The notes: generated from the letters alone by a model not told the origin. DNA of 64,000 bases from Symbiodinium natans (GCA_905221605.1 CAJNDS010000779.1:1376001-1440000), one strand, 5' to 3'. Shown: positions 38,331 through 48,059, counted from the stretch's first letter. Made by a program: numbers and translations.

Positions 38331-38428
38331 AAGGGAGAGAGGGGAGGGAGGGAGGGAGGAATGGAGGAAGGAATGAAGGAACGCAGGGATGAAGAGACTT
38401 CGAACCGCCGACCCCAGCACTGAACCAG

Positions 38429-38510
38429 GCGCTGGTCGTCGAGGATGGAGTGGACCCCAATGCCGGGAAGCCAAAGATTCGATGGGGCGACTGCACGATG
38501 ATGGGTCCAG
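38429..38510 (+). CDS. Exon candidate
   Basis: ALVVEDGVDPNAGKPKIRWG, DCTMMGP between TGAACCAG and GTAACT. Very convincing; unknown protein. Confidence 0.65.
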
Positions 38511-38732
38511 GTAACTTTCGTGCAGCCACAAGCGTGGTATTGCGAGAGGGTCTAGGGTTGCATGCGATTCACCGAACTGTAGCCCTCAGACCTTGAAGCC
38601 TCCCAAGCCCTCATTAGAATATAGTGCAATCAGAATTTCAAGTGTCAGCATATCCCAACTCACCCCTAGTGAATTGGGGATTTTGCATGGAGGGCTTCGT
38701 TGCATGTCGATCTTGGGATCTTGACCATGCAG

Positions 38733-38759
38733 CGCTGCCACTGCTCAAACATTGCCGAG
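38733..38759 (+). CDS. Nine-codon exon with GTTTAG donor
   Basis: RCHCSNIAE between CCATGCAG and GTTTAGGG. Confidence 0.45.
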
Positions 38760-38779
38760 GTTTAGGGTTTAGGTTCAGG

Positions 38780-39215
38780 GTTTCGGATATTTGTGCTTAC
38801 ATGTTCTTCCTAGTGAATTCAGTAAGTAGTAGGTGCCTTAGACACCTTTTAGGGGATTCACATGGGGTACCTAACTTCCCAAATTCCCTACTGAGCACCA
38901 GTAAGAGAAATCCCCCTGCATGGGTAGTTCTCTGAACTACGGTCCCTTTTGGGGGGGCCCAAAAAGAAACCGAGTTTTTTGACAACTACATAAGGTCAGT
39001 TGCCTAAATTATGGTCCCGTTTTGGGTCCCCTAAAAAAGTGGGGGCGCCTTATATTAAGGACCCCCAAAGGGACCATATTAAAGAGAAGCGAGAATCCAT
39101 AACAGCCTCTAAGGACTGGGAGTAGGCCCTTCTTTCCCTTTTTTTAGGGTTGGGGTTGCCTTATAATCCCCGTAAAAACCAAAAAGGGTACCCTTTTTAT
39201 TCCTAGGAAACCCTA
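38780..39215. other. Degraded inverted-repeat elements
   Basis: Several relics: GGTCCCTTTTGGGGG with CTTATATTAAGGACCCC, and a family F-like piece at 39115-39208. No coding. Confidence 0.4.
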
Positions 39216-39296
39216 AACCCTACACCCTAAACCCTAACCCTAACCCTAAACCCTAAACCCTAAACCCTAAACCCTAAACCGGCCTTGTGCCTTCAG

Positions 39297-39353
39297 CGAC
39301 GGACAGGTGGTGCCCGAGAACAACCGACCACTAGCCAGCGCCTTCGGAGTGGG
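39297..39353 (+). CDS. Exon candidate
   Basis: DGQVVPENNRPLASAFGV between TGCCTTCAG and GTTAGGGTTTAGG. CCCTAAA before and TTTAGGG after. Confidence 0.6.
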
Positions 39354-39369
39354 GTTAGGGTTTAGGACT

Positions 39370-39490
39370 TAAGGTTTAGGGTTTGGTTTAGGGTTTAGGG
39401 TTTGGGATTTAGGGTTTAGGGTTTAGGGTTTAGGGTTTAGGGTTTAGGGTTTAGGGTTTAGGGTTTAGGGTTTAGGGTTTAGGGTTTAGG
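39370..39490. repeat. Telomere array (TTTAGGG)
   Basis: About 15 units, nearly perfect in the second half. Confidence 0.95.
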
Positions 39491-39588
39491 CTGAGGCTTG
39501 AAAAAGGCTTCAGGGTTCAGGATTTTAGAGCCGCCCTCGTAATGCGGTTTGGCACCATTGGGCACCCTTCTCGTAGGCACCCCCTCAG

Positions 39589-39626
39589 AGCAGACCTTAG
39601 CTCAGAAAGGGCTGCAGCTACATGGG
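39589..39626 (+). CDS. Exon candidate
   Basis: ADLSSERAAATWG between CCCTCAG and GTGCCC. Confidence 0.45.
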
Positions 39627-39738
39627 GTGCCCTAAACCCTAAACCCTAAACCCTAAACCCTAGCCCCTAAACCCCTAAACCCCTAAAACCCCTAAAACCC
39701 CTAAAACCCCTAAAACCCCGAAACCCCAAACCCTAAAC
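39627..39738. repeat. CCCTAAA array drifting to CCCCTAAAA
   Basis: Ordered change along the array: CCCTAAA, then CCCCTAAA, then CCCCTAAAA, then CCCCGAAA. Confidence 0.85.
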
Positions 39739-39846
39739 CTTCAGGGGTTAGGAGCTGAGCAGAACATGCGTAGTTGTGAGCTCCGTTCCTTTGCTTCGTC
39801 CTCGTCCGAGGTTTTTGTAACAAGGCGGTAGAAACCAGACCCCTGG

Positions 39847-39935
39847 CAGGTTTCCAAAAAGTAGGTTTCTAAGAATGACCCCATAGTAGTACAGGGTACT
39901 ATTTGGGGGTTCTACTTTTTGGATCCTCCCGGGGG
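39847..39935. mobile_element. Family E element
   Basis: TTTCCAAAAAGTAGGTTTCT and GTACTATTTGGGGGTTCTAC with GGATCCTCCCGGGGG. Confidence 0.45.
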
Positions 39936-39941
39936 TCTGGG

Positions 39942-40040
39942 AATGTAGAGCCTACAGAGAGTGATATCTCTTGCGCAAATTTTAGCACGGCTGAGGGGTT
40001 CCTTTTGTCGCCTCGGAAGCTGGCTTGTACATTCCCTAAA
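39942..40040 (+). CDS. Open frame, possible exon
   Basis: GNVEPTESDISCANFSTAEG, FLLSPRKLACTFP. Ends in CCCTAAA. Confidence 0.35.
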
Positions 40041-40061
40041 CCCTCAACCCTAAACCCTAAG

Positions 40062-40143
40062 AGGCAGATTTCGGTGATCTTGACCGACAACTGGATGCGT
40101 CGCGCTCAGTGGAACTGTCTGGGACGCTCACTTGGCTCAGTCT
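40062..40143 (+). CDS. Exon with telomere-derived acceptor
   Basis: CCCTAAACCCTAAG is the acceptor. The frame EADFGDLDRQLDASRSVELS, GTLTWLS reaches GTGGGG. A second frame (RQISVILTDNWMRRA) is also open. Confidence 0.45.
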
Positions 40144-40204
40144 GTGGGGTTGCTTTCAACTCTGCCCAGTGCAACACCGGGGTCGGAAGAATTCCGCGTT
40201 GGTA

Positions 40205-40300
40205 TTTCCTTCTGGTCCCTCTGTAAGTATACTAGACTAACCCTCCAAAAGCCTATTCTAATGATTGAGGCCCCTATATTAACCTTTTTTACCTCGCAAA
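40205..40300. mobile_element. Family I-like element
   Basis: CTGGTCCCTCTGTAAGTATA and CTATTCTAATGATTGAGGCC match family I interiors (compare 56736, 54358). Confidence 0.4.
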
Positions 40301-40349
40301 AAGGGGTAAGACAAAATGTTGGTGCAGTCACCTTTTTTTTTCTTAAGGG

Positions 40350-40505
40350 TCTTTAGCCGAAGGTTAAGCCTATACCGATCTGCTGCAATCTGCTGTAAAC
40401 TTCCGGCTCGACTGCCCACTCTAGCCAATTACCGGGAATTCCCTGCTGAAGAATTCGTCCGGCTCTCTGCGGGCAGCGTCGCTATAGCACAGCGTGGAAC
40501 CCTAA
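40350..40505 (+). CDS. Exon candidate
   Basis: LSLYRSAAICCKLPARLPTL, ANYREFPAEEFVRLSAGSVA after GTCTTTAG. 3' end unresolved. Confidence 0.4.
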
Positions 40506-40846
40506 ACCCTAGAAACCATAACCGTAACCCCTAGACCCTAAACCCTGAACCCTAAACGCACGTACCTGGCCAAGGATCTCAGACTCCTAACTTCTATTCG
40601 CAAATTAGGATCATCCATGTCGTTGGACTTGGGGGCAGCTTACTTAGGCTTGAGCCGTTCGCTGGGGTTTGTGGTTTAGGGTTCAGGGTTTCGGGCTTAA
40701 GGTTTCAGCTCGGTTTGCAAAGACTGGCACACACACACACACACACGCAAAGCAACATGTTGCAATGGGATGCATTTAATATAACGGGGTACGGGGTTTT
40801 GATAAATCCGGGGGCCTCCTCATCGCTCTAGGGCTTCTTCCATAGC

Positions 40847-40963
40847 ATGTCAGATTCTGCCGATAGAGCAACTGCACCTCAGATGTCCTCGAAGATCTCC
40901 AGATTCTCCTGGGCCGGGGCCTTGTTCTATGCAGCAGTCGAATGCGGTTTGTCCTGGGGTTGA
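40847..40963 (+). CDS. Possible first exon or small ORF
   Basis: ATG two bases after an AG: MSDSADRATAPQMSSKISRF, SWAGALFYAAVECGLSWG, TGA at 40961. The position right after AG would also suit a trans-splice acceptor. It may belong with exons at 41169 and 41784. Confidence 0.5.
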   Translation: MSDSADRATAPQMSSKISRFSWAGALFYAAVECGLSWG

Positions 40964-40991
40964 GTGAGAGAGAGAGAGAGAGAGAGAGAGA

Positions 40992-41111
40992 CTACTATTT
41001 GCTCAAGAACCCCCCCCCCCCCAAAAAAAAAACACGAGACAATAATCCCTGTTTTGCTCTTGTCTGGAAGAATTTGTTTTTTGGGGGCGCAGGTTCTTAT
41101 GCAATTTGTAG
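40992..41111. mobile_element. Family A inverted-repeat element
   Basis: CTACTATTTGCTCAAGAAC, C run, A run, to GGTTCTTATGCAATTTGTAG. A GA repeat abuts it on the left. Confidence 0.65.
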
Positions 41112-41168
41112 GAGAGGGTTAAGTGAAGATCACAGTGCATCCCGCCAGTGCCCCCCCCCCCCCCCAAG

Positions 41169-41246
41169 CCCTTCATCTCGATCCCTGAGGATCAGAACGA
41201 CAGGACGGTCAGCATCTACGTGCCCTTCGATGGCGCCGTCGACCCA
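41169..41246 (+). CDS. Exon preceded by a poly-C acceptor tract
   Basis: Exactly 26 codons PFISIPEDQNDRTVSIYVPF, DGAVDP. A run of about 16 C then AAG precedes it; donor GTAGTC. Confidence 0.65.
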
Positions 41247-41384
41247 GTAGTCTCCCTAAAGAAGGTCAACCCTAAAAGGCCCCGTGAACTGCAAAGTTCT
41301 GTGAAAACCCTGAACAAGACACCAAAAAGAAAAAAAGACCCGATCATCCACTGTAAAAGTTTTGTGAGAACCCGAATCAAGAGA

Positions 41385-41524
41385 AACCCTAAACCCTAAA
41401 CCCTAAACCCTAAACCCTAAACCCTAAACCCTAAACCCTAAACCCTAAACCCTAAACCCTAAACCCTAAACCCTAAACCCTAAACCCTAAACCCTAAACC
41501 CTAAACCCTAAACCCTAAACCCTC
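41385..41524. repeat. Long perfect telomere array (CCCTAAA)
   Basis: About 19 uninterrupted units. Confidence 0.97.
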
Positions 41525-41529
41525 CCGAC

Positions 41530-41780
41530 TTGTCTGAAGCAATTGGTCGCAGGGCTCTGGGCTCATGTCATGGCTTTGCTAGGTCTGCTTGGAGGGTTTT
41601 GGGTTTAGGGTTTAGGGTTTAGGGTCTAGGGTCTAGGGTTTAGGGTTTAGGGTTCATGGGTACTGATAAGTAGGGTTACAAGTAGGGTTAGTATGGTCAG
41701 ACCTCGTTATCCGCTTGTGTCGGGTACTTCTAATCCCACTGATAAGACCTCCAAGTAGGTTGAGCAGGTTCTTGTCTCAT
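41530..41780. other. Intron DNA with family H element
   Basis: Possible short exon at 41554-41599 (LWAHVMALLGLLG). TTTAGGG at 41605-41655 passes directly into a family H copy: GTTCATGGGTACTGATAAG to CTGATAAGACCTCCAAG (about 41650-41762). Confidence 0.4.
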
Positions 41781-41783
41781 CAG

Positions 41784-41891
41784 AGGGGCTATGCCCCTAA
41801 ACATATGACTTGGCCCGGAAGCCCCCAGCCACCCAAACAGCGAAAAATCATCACTGGAGACTCAAGCACAAGTCCTAAAATTGCCGGCTAA
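41784..41891 (+). CDS. Terminal exon candidate
   Basis: After CTCATCAG: RGYAPKHMTWPGSPQPPKQR, KIITGDSSTSPKIAG, TAA at 41889. Likely C-terminus of a gene that includes 41169. Confidence 0.6.
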   Translation, partial: RGYAPKHMTWPGSPQPPKQRKIITGDSSTSPKIAG

Positions 41892-42162
41892 CATAAAGCG
41901 AGGTTCAAGTACCAGGGTTTAGGGTTTAGGGTTTGGAGTCCAGCTGCAAAAAAAGGGTTTAGGGTTTAGGGTTTAGGGGAGGTGCGCAGTGCGCTGCTGT
42001 AGCTTCAAGGGCTTAGGGTTCTTGGCGGTGCTCGGGCCAATAAAGTTCGGATGATCTAGATCCAACTCTCACCGCGGAAGGCCCTACAATGCCCTAAACC
42101 CTAAACTCCTAAACTCCTAAACCCTAAACTCCTAAACCCTAAACCCTAAACCCTAAACCCTG

Positions 42163-42290
42163 CAAGCGTGCGTCGCGCAGCGATTGGGCTCTCAGAGGGT
42201 CGACGAGGCCCTGCAGGGCGGCCAAGATCCTGACCGCCCGGCGCCTTGCTGCTCGCAGTACGGCTTTTCGGGTGCTGGGCGATTTTGTGT
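42163..42290. CDS. Exon candidate, strand ambiguous
   Basis: Plus reading: RLGSQRVDEALQGGQDPDRP after GCGCAG. Minus reading: LRAARRRAVRILAALQGLVD, PLRAQSLRDARLQ with a donor GTTTAGGG on the minus strand. Both look like protein. Confidence 0.4.
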
Positions 42291-42310
42291 GTTTTCCGCA
42301 AGTTCCGAAC

Positions 42311-42467
<157 letters not shown>

Positions 42468-42590
42468 AATCCCAACAAATCCCCATAAATCCCCATAACA
42501 GCGAGAATGCTGACAACGCTCCAACCTCAATTAACTTAGGTGCGAGCGAGACGTGTAGACCTAAACCTTACAGGCCTTGCCCAAAATCGC

Positions 42591-42663
42591 GGTGGTTTCA
42601 GATTCAATGCTCAAGCTTTGGGGGTCGTACGGAGGTGCCCCAGTCGACCGAAGTTTTGGGTGG
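42591..42663 (+). CDS. Exon candidate, frame uncertain
   Basis: Between GGTTTCAG and GTAGTC; frames IQCSSFGGRTEVPQSTEVLG and FNAQALGVVRRCPSRP are both open. Confidence 0.35.
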
Positions 42664-42832
42664 GTAGTCTCCGGCAGTCTTTTACCAGGCATATGAACAC
42701 CCAGTTTTTTCAATAAGACAGGCTTACAGAAATAGCAACTGTCCACTAACCCTAAACCCTAAGCTCCACACCCTAAACCCAAGTCCTCTAACCCTAAACC
42801 CTCATCCCTAAGTCTGCTCTTCTGGACCCTGA

Positions 42833-42894
42833 ATGGAGGCTCACAAGATGCCGGGCATCGACTACTCCAAGTTTGACAAGATCGAGGAACCAAA
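42833..42894 (+). CDS. First exon of the 42.8-45.5 kb gene
   Basis: ATG at 42833: MEAHKMPGIDYSKFDKIEEP. The IDYSKFDKIE segment followed (next exon) by an SDDE stretch resembles N-termini of Hsp90 co-chaperones of the Cdc37 type (DYS-x-W/F-D-x-IE-x-SDD). That likeness is short and from memory, so function is only suggested. Donor GTGTCG. Confidence 0.5.
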
Positions 42895-43004
42895 GTGTCG
42901 AAACCCTAAACCCTAAACCCTACAATGACTCAAGGGTGAACCTTGCATAGACCTTAAGGGATGAGCTCAAAAGAGTTTGTAGTACCCTTAGGGCGTTGGG
43001 GGGG

Positions 43005-43240
43005 AACCCCGCACAACCCCGAACCCCGCGCAACCCCGACCCCCCGCCAACCCCGCGCAACCCCGCGCAACCCCACGAACGCTGCGGAACCCCGCCAGGA
43101 CCAACCCACCAACCCCGCGTCACATAGCGCGGAAGAGTCCAAGCCACCCGGGAGGGGGGGAGGGGGGGGAGGGGGGGGCAGGGGGGGGGCAGGGGGGGGG
43201 GGGGGGGGGGGGGGGGGGGGAGGGGGGAGCGGGAGGGGTA
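43005..43240. repeat. AACCCCGC repeats and poly-G/A tract
   Basis: Imperfect AACCCCGCGC units, then about 80 bases of G with scattered A and C. Not coding; strong potential for G-quadruplex structure. Confidence 0.8.
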
Positions 43241-43676
43241 AACCCTAAACCCTACCCCCCAAAAAACCAGAAACCCGAAGCCCTAAACCCTAAACCCTAG
43301 AGAGAGGCGGCTCACAAGTTCAGGGTCTGTAGAATTAGTCGGGCCTTGGGTGCCCTTTTGGAACATGTGGGGTTTGGAACAATAAAGAGGGTTTATAGGG
43401 TTTAGGGTTTAGCGATTAGGGTGCCCTGAACCCTAAGCTGCTCCCGTCCATAGGAACCACATGAGCACTAAAATTGGGACCATCTCCCCTATACTACTAT
43501 ATTCCTTATTGAGGTATATGAACCATAAACCCTTTTAGGGTTCATTTGGTTCTCAAGTTTTCCTCTGCGTGCGAGACAGGCGCGCGACGCGACATGTGTA
43601 TGTAACAGGGGGCGGGCCCCGCGACACACCCGGGGTGTTTTTGATTCATGGCCTGTAGGCTCAGGTAGGCTAGTAG

Positions 43677-43790
43677 TTGATCACCCGCCGGAAGGACTCC
43701 GATGACGAGCAGCCGAAGAATCTTGGCGCAGGGAGTGAGTGTGAGAGCGAGATGCAGCTCTCATCGGACGAATTACGAATGATAGCGAAC
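43677..43790 (+). CDS. Exon of the 42.8-45.5 kb gene
   Basis: 38 codons LITRRKDSDDEQPKNLGAGS, ECESEMQLSSDELRMIAN, acceptor CTAGTAG, donor GTTCGA. Acidic and serine-rich. Confidence 0.6.
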
Positions 43791-44061
43791 GTTCGAAACC
43801 CCAAGCCGCCAGCAAAACCCAATATCTTCCCTGCTTCTTCCAGTGGGTTTTGAATGCTTGGGGTTCGGGTTTTTCGGGTTTAACCTAACGAGATCTCCAG
43901 CCAGGTGAGTGGCACACCATCCCTTTGTAAGCTCTCAACCTCTACCAGGGTTTAGGGCTTAGGGTTTAGGGTTTAGGGCTCAGGGTTTTAATTCTTCCCT
44001 TTTAAACGGCTGTTGGGGCAGGAAGGCCTCTCTGGCCTCCGCTGGGCCTCTCCTCTCTCAT

Positions 44062-44298
44062 CCACTATTTGCTTGAGAACCTCCCCCCCCCCCCCCCTCC
44101 CCCCGGAAAAAAAAAAAAAATCCTAAATATTCTTCTTGTAAGGGCAATATATATATTTATGTATTACTATCTTACATGTATATATATATATATATATATA
44201 TGTTTAATTCTACTTCTGTTATTTATTTATTTTATTTATTTATTTATTTTTTTTTTTTGAGGGGGGGGGGGCGGGGGGCGTTCTTAAGCAAATAGTAG
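44062..44298. mobile_element. Family A element expanded by AT-rich core
   Basis: CACTATTTGCTTGAGAAC, C run, A run at the left; G run, TTCTTAAGCAAATAGTAG at the right. The core holds about 110 bases of AT repeats and a T run. Confidence 0.7.
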
Positions 44299-44653
44299 TT
44301 TTTGGTAAACCTGCCGGACCTATGAAGCTTTAACCACTAAACCCAAAGACCTAGCCAATATCAATCTCAAACCTCAAGCCCTAAACCTTACAGGCCTTGT
44401 GTCGCTAATGTGTGAGTCACTTCTCTCTTTTGGGTGAGCAACCCTAAACCCTAAACCCTAAACCCTAAACTCTACTGGGAAGTCAGTTCTTCCTGCTCCA
44501 CGACCCGGCTACTTCATGCTTGAGAAGGACTCCTAGACCCTAGACTCCCTAAACCCTAAACCCTAAACCCTAGACTCCGTAAACCCTAAACCCTAAACCC
44601 TAAACCCTAAACCCTAAACCCTAAACCCTAAACCCCCCAACCTGCAAGCTAAG

Positions 44654-44756
44654 CCCCAGGAGGCCGTCACCGTCACCACCGCCTGTGGCCGAGCCCGCCG
44701 GCCCGGCAGCACCGGTGCAGCTTCCTGAAGAGCCACTTCGGAGAGGAAGTCAGGGG
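44654..44756 (+). CDS. Proline-rich exon of the same gene
   Basis: PRRPSPSPPPVAEPAGPAAP, VQLPEEPLRRGSQG between GCTAAG and GTTGGG. Upstream CCCTAAA, downstream TTTAGGG. Confidence 0.6.
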
Positions 44757-44870
44757 GTTGGGGTTTAGGGATTAGGGTTTAGGGTCCAGGGGTCAAAAAG
44801 GGTTTAGGGTTTAGGGGTTGGGGTTTCGGGTTTAGGGTTTGGGGTTTAGGGTTTAGGGTTTGGGATGTTC

Positions 44871-44953
44871 CCCTTTATGCGCACAGTCAATTGGGAATTA
44901 GTATGGGAGGGTCCTATACTCCCCACAAAGGACTGTTAGTTAAGGGGGAACAT
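44871..44953. mobile_element. Family B inverted-repeat element
   Basis: GGGATGTTCCCCTTTATGCG to GGACTGTTAGTTAAGGGGGA; a TTTAGGG block runs straight into its left end. Confidence 0.6.
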
Positions 44954-45053
44954 GCCAATCAGGGGGGGGGGGGAGGGGTTGGGCTTCGAGCTTCTGATTC
45001 TTGACCCTACACCGCAAAGGCCCGGGCTCTTCTGGCAAACTGAGGCACTGCAG

Positions 45054-45127
45054 GCCCCTCGCGGACGTGCCGAAGCTGGAGCTGCCAGACGGAGATTGGC
45101 TGAGTTATTACCAGACCCTGCGCCGCA
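45054..45127 (+). CDS. Exon of the same gene
   Basis: After GCACTGCAG: PLADVPKLELPDGDWLSYYQ, TLRR, donor GTAATT. Strong coding character. Confidence 0.6.
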
Positions 45128-45164
45128 GTAATTTTTTTTTGTCGGAGGGTCTTGCGAAACCTAC

Positions 45165-45245
45165 GAGTTTGCTTAAGACTCCCCCCAAAAATATGAGATG
45201 TTCTTCCTTAAGACAGGGTACTATTTGTTGGAGTTCTTTAGTAGA
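45165..45245. mobile_element. Family A element, partial
   Basis: TTTGCTTAAGACTCCCCCCA and ATATGAGATGTTCTTCCTTA; the right end is lost. Confidence 0.45.
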
Positions 45246-45381
45246 AGCGTCCCGAAGCCGAGGGGCCTCTAAGCCCCTAAGAAACTTGCCTCGGTGGCAC
45301 TTCCATGAGCCCTAAACCCTAAACACCCTTAGGGTTCAGGGTTTAGGGCTTAGGGCTTAGGGCTTAGGGTTTAGTGCCCAG

Positions 45382-45450
45382 GAGCAAGATGACGGCGCCG
45401 CAGAGGATGCAGACGTCGCCTGGCTGCTTATAGTCTCAGCAGCTGAGTAG
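45382..45450 (+). CDS. Terminal exon of the 42.8-45.5 kb gene
   Basis: 22 codons after GTGCCCAG: EQDDGAAEDADVAWLLIVSA, AE, TAG at 45448. Confidence 0.55.
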   Translation, partial: EQDDGAAEDADVAWLLIVSAAE

Positions 45451-46250
45451 GTAGCCTTTATGGGTAGACGTATCCCTACCCTAATTGGAAGGCTCACCTT
45501 TTTTCGTGGCCCTGGCTAATTACTGAGCAACTGGGAAGTGCTGAGGCCCTAGAACCCACAGCAGCCCAATTTGAACACGACTCATCTGGGTAACAAAGCG
45601 AGCTCTCTTGACACAAGGTCCCACACCCGCGACATCCAATTTACCTATTCGCCCACATCATACCCTGTACGGTTTCTATGTTGAGAGCACAGGCAGGGAT
45701 GCCATGAGGTCGGTTTCAATTGAAGTAAACAGGAGCTTAGAAGGACTATCAGCATCATCCCCTTGCAACTTCCTATAAAGCCCAGACCCCAACCCAAAAC
45801 CCTTAACCCCAAAAACCCTACCTGCTTGGCGGGGTGCCAGAGAACAACTCCCCAAAACCCTCATATTGTACCTAACACACCTATGTGAAATGACTGATTT
45901 TCGGAGGCGAAGCCCCCCAGCCTTCAGCCCAGAACTGGGTTAAGGTTTTAGGAGTTTTGGGGTTCACAGGGTTGGGGGGACTATAAAGGAGCTCTTTGAT
46001 GGTGTAAGGTTTGGGCTTTTTGTTTGTCGGAGTTTTTGGGCTTGTAGGGTTTAGGGTTTTCAAGATCCAGGATTCACTTGGGGTCTATCATTGTATGACG
46101 GGGTGGTTTAGAGGCGCTGCCGTGTGTCGCATCTGAACTTAGAGTGTTTGTAGGGTTCAGGGATGACCCCCTAAATCCGTAACTGGCCCGTAGACCTAAA
46201 CCCTAAACACTCAAGCCTGGACCCTAAACCCTAAACCCTAAACCCTAAAC
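45451..46250. other. Probable intergenic or intron DNA
   Basis: Minus frames at 45676-45864 and 45881-46063 are largely telomere-type translation. Telomere copies sit at 46040-46060 and 46198-46255. No exon is well supported. Confidence 0.4.
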
Positions 46251-46254
46251 CCTG

Positions 46255-46320
46255 TATTACCACTGGCACAAGTCAGAGAAGGACAAAGGACACTGTGCGC
46301 CTCCCTGGCTCGTCCGAGCG
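46255..46320 (+). CDS. Exon candidate
   Basis: YYHWHKSEKDKGHCAPPWLV directly after CCCTGTAT; the end overlaps a family M motif (GTCCGAGCGCGAGCGACG). Boundaries uncertain. Confidence 0.35.
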
Positions 46321-46359
46321 CGAGCGACGAAAATCCCTACACCCGTATCCCAAAACCTA

Positions 46360-46472
46360 CTATAGCGGTCGGAACAATTATTATTCTTATTCCCTTATGG
46401 CAATCACCCCCCCCCCCCCCCCCCCCCCAAAAAAAAACCTAAGGCCCCTATTTTACCGTAGCCCAAAACTTA
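46360..46472. mobile_element. Family I element with C/A tract
   Basis: TATAGCGGTCGGAACAATTA and TATTCCCTTATGGCAATCAC, C run, A run, then AGGCCCCTATTTTACCG. Confidence 0.5.
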
Positions 46473-46480
46473 CCGGTTAG

Positions 46481-46556
46481 AGTCTTTTGGGCGAGGCTCG
46501 TGCATCTCTGGAACTCCGCGAACCAGGAGGAGCGCGTGGAGCCTCGCGGCCCCAAG
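46481..46556 (+). CDS. Exon with GTAAACCCTAAA donor
   Basis: FWARLVHLWNSANQEERVEP, RGPK; the donor GTAAACCCTAAAC is telomere repeat of the C-rich orientation. Confidence 0.55.
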
Positions 46557-46760
46557 GTAAACCCTAAACGGTTTAGGGTTTGGGGTTTAGGGTATTGCTT
46601 GGTGGTCTCTTTAACAGGGTTTCTGTTCTGTAGGGGTTCTTAGTAGGGTATCTTAACCTAAACCGTCCCAAGCCCGAATCGGCTTTTATCGGCCCCTAAA
46701 CCCTATATAGCCCTAAACACTGATAAGCCCTACACCCTGAACCCAACGCCACGCCCTGCA

Positions 46761-46826
46761 ATGGTGACTTCAGCTCAGTTAGCCGGGAGGCAACAAAAAT
46801 CAGCGCTCTGGCTAACTGGCCTGACC
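46761..46826 (+). CDS. Possible first exon, GTAAACCC donor
   Basis: ATG at 46761: MVTSAQLAGRQQKSALWLTG, LT, then GTAAACCCTAG. Confidence 0.45.
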
Positions 46827-46999
46827 GTAAACCCTAGACCCGAAGCCTAAAACCCTAAACACTGAACACTAAACCACGAAACACGAAACACGAAACACGA
46901 AACCCTGACCCGTGGTGCCAGTTAGTCCCGCCGAGCCGAGACCCTGAAGCCTCGCCTCGTGCGAAGTGAGGGTCGAAGCCCAACCTTGACACCTCCGGT

Positions 47000-47340
47000 G
47001 GTTTGGGGCTCAGGGTTATCTACCTTAAGAACCCAAAAACCTACTCTTTTGTAGGTTACCTTAAGAAAGCCTATAAGCTACTTTTGTGTAGGTCATCTAG
47101 GGCTTGAGGGTTACGATACTATATTGGGGGAGGCACTGCAGGGCAACGCAAAAGGGAGTAAGTTCCCCTAGAACGCCCCCAAACGCCCTTGTATAGTTTT
47201 CGTTTAAGAAAGATCTTGTTAAGAGAGCTTGAGTGTCTCAAGAGTGCAAATCCAAAGCGGGGCTTGACCACCTAACATATCTCAGTTCTCAACCAGACCA
47301 CCCTAAATCGTTTAGATGGAAGGCCTTATTTACTACGGAA
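47000..47340. mobile_element. Unclassified inverted-repeat element
   Basis: TACCTTAAGAACCCAAAAAC, TTTGTAGGTTACCTTAAGAA, TTTTGTGTAGGTCATCTAGG show an internal near-duplicate and inverted arms. Remainder is unremarkable. Confidence 0.4.
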
Positions 47341-47437
47341 TTGCTCCATTTCAGGTTTAGGGCTTTCGGTTTGGGGGCTGAGGGCTTGGGGCTTTGTGAA
47401 GCCTAAGCATACGGCTTAGGGGCGGCGACTAGCACAG

Positions 47438-47491
47438 GGGCAACTTCGGCTCTAAGCCTTGCAAGGGCAGCACAAACTGCAAAGTGACAGG
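47438..47491 (+). CDS. Exon candidate, cysteine-containing
   Basis: GNFGSKPCKGSTNCKVTG between TAGCACAG and GTTAGGGTTTAGG (telomere-like donor). Confidence 0.5.
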
Positions 47492-47568
47492 GTTAGGGTT
47501 TAGGGTTTAGGGTTTAGGGTTTAGGGTTTAGGGTTTAGGGTTTAGGGTTTAGGGTTTAGGGTTTAGGG
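47492..47568. repeat. Telomere array (TTTAGGG)
   Basis: About 10 perfect units beginning at the preceding donor. Confidence 0.95.
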
Positions 47569-47784
47569 GCACTGCAATTCAGAATCCGCATGCTCCTGCC
47601 TAAGCCCTATAACCCTAAACCTCTATAGACCCGAGACCCCCCCCCCCCCCCTCCCCGTACTCCCAACGAGTAAGATACAAAAAGGCCCTCAGGAAGCCGA
47701 GATGAATACACCTCTTCGTGGGTCCTTCCTATACCCTAAACCCTAAACCCTAAACCCTAAACCCTAAACCCTAAACCCTAAACC

Positions 47785-47901
47785 CGCTCCTCGTCGCCGC
47801 TGAGGTTCCTGCGTCACCTCATAGACCTGATCAACAACCCAGCGATCTCAAACAGGATAAAGGGCGGCCAGGAAGTTCTCAAGGCATCTGAGCCGATTTG
47901 A
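47785..47901 (+). CDS. Terminal exon candidate
   Basis: RSSSPLRFLRHLIDLINNPA, ISNRIKGGQEVLKASEPI, TGA at 47899. Follows a CCCTAAA array directly; the acceptor may be GCTGAG at 47804. Confidence 0.6.
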   Translation, partial: RSSSPLRFLRHLIDLINNPAISNRIKGGQEVLKASEPI

Positions 47902-48059
47902 GAGATTGGTTTAGGGCTCAGGGTTTCGGATTTTGGGGCCGATTTTGGGGGGAGGGTGTTCAGGGTGCAATCCTCGCCTATTGGCTGGGTAAGCAAGGCC
48001 TTTTTTGCATTTTTGCCCATATTGGAGGATCATACTTCGGAATATTATCTATGCTTAAG

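Noticed and set aside
41385-41524. Could an array mark a real chromosome end or a CRISPR array?
   Set aside because: Unique coding sequence lies on both sides, and the repeats are back-to-back heptamers without spacers, so they are interstitial telomere repeats.
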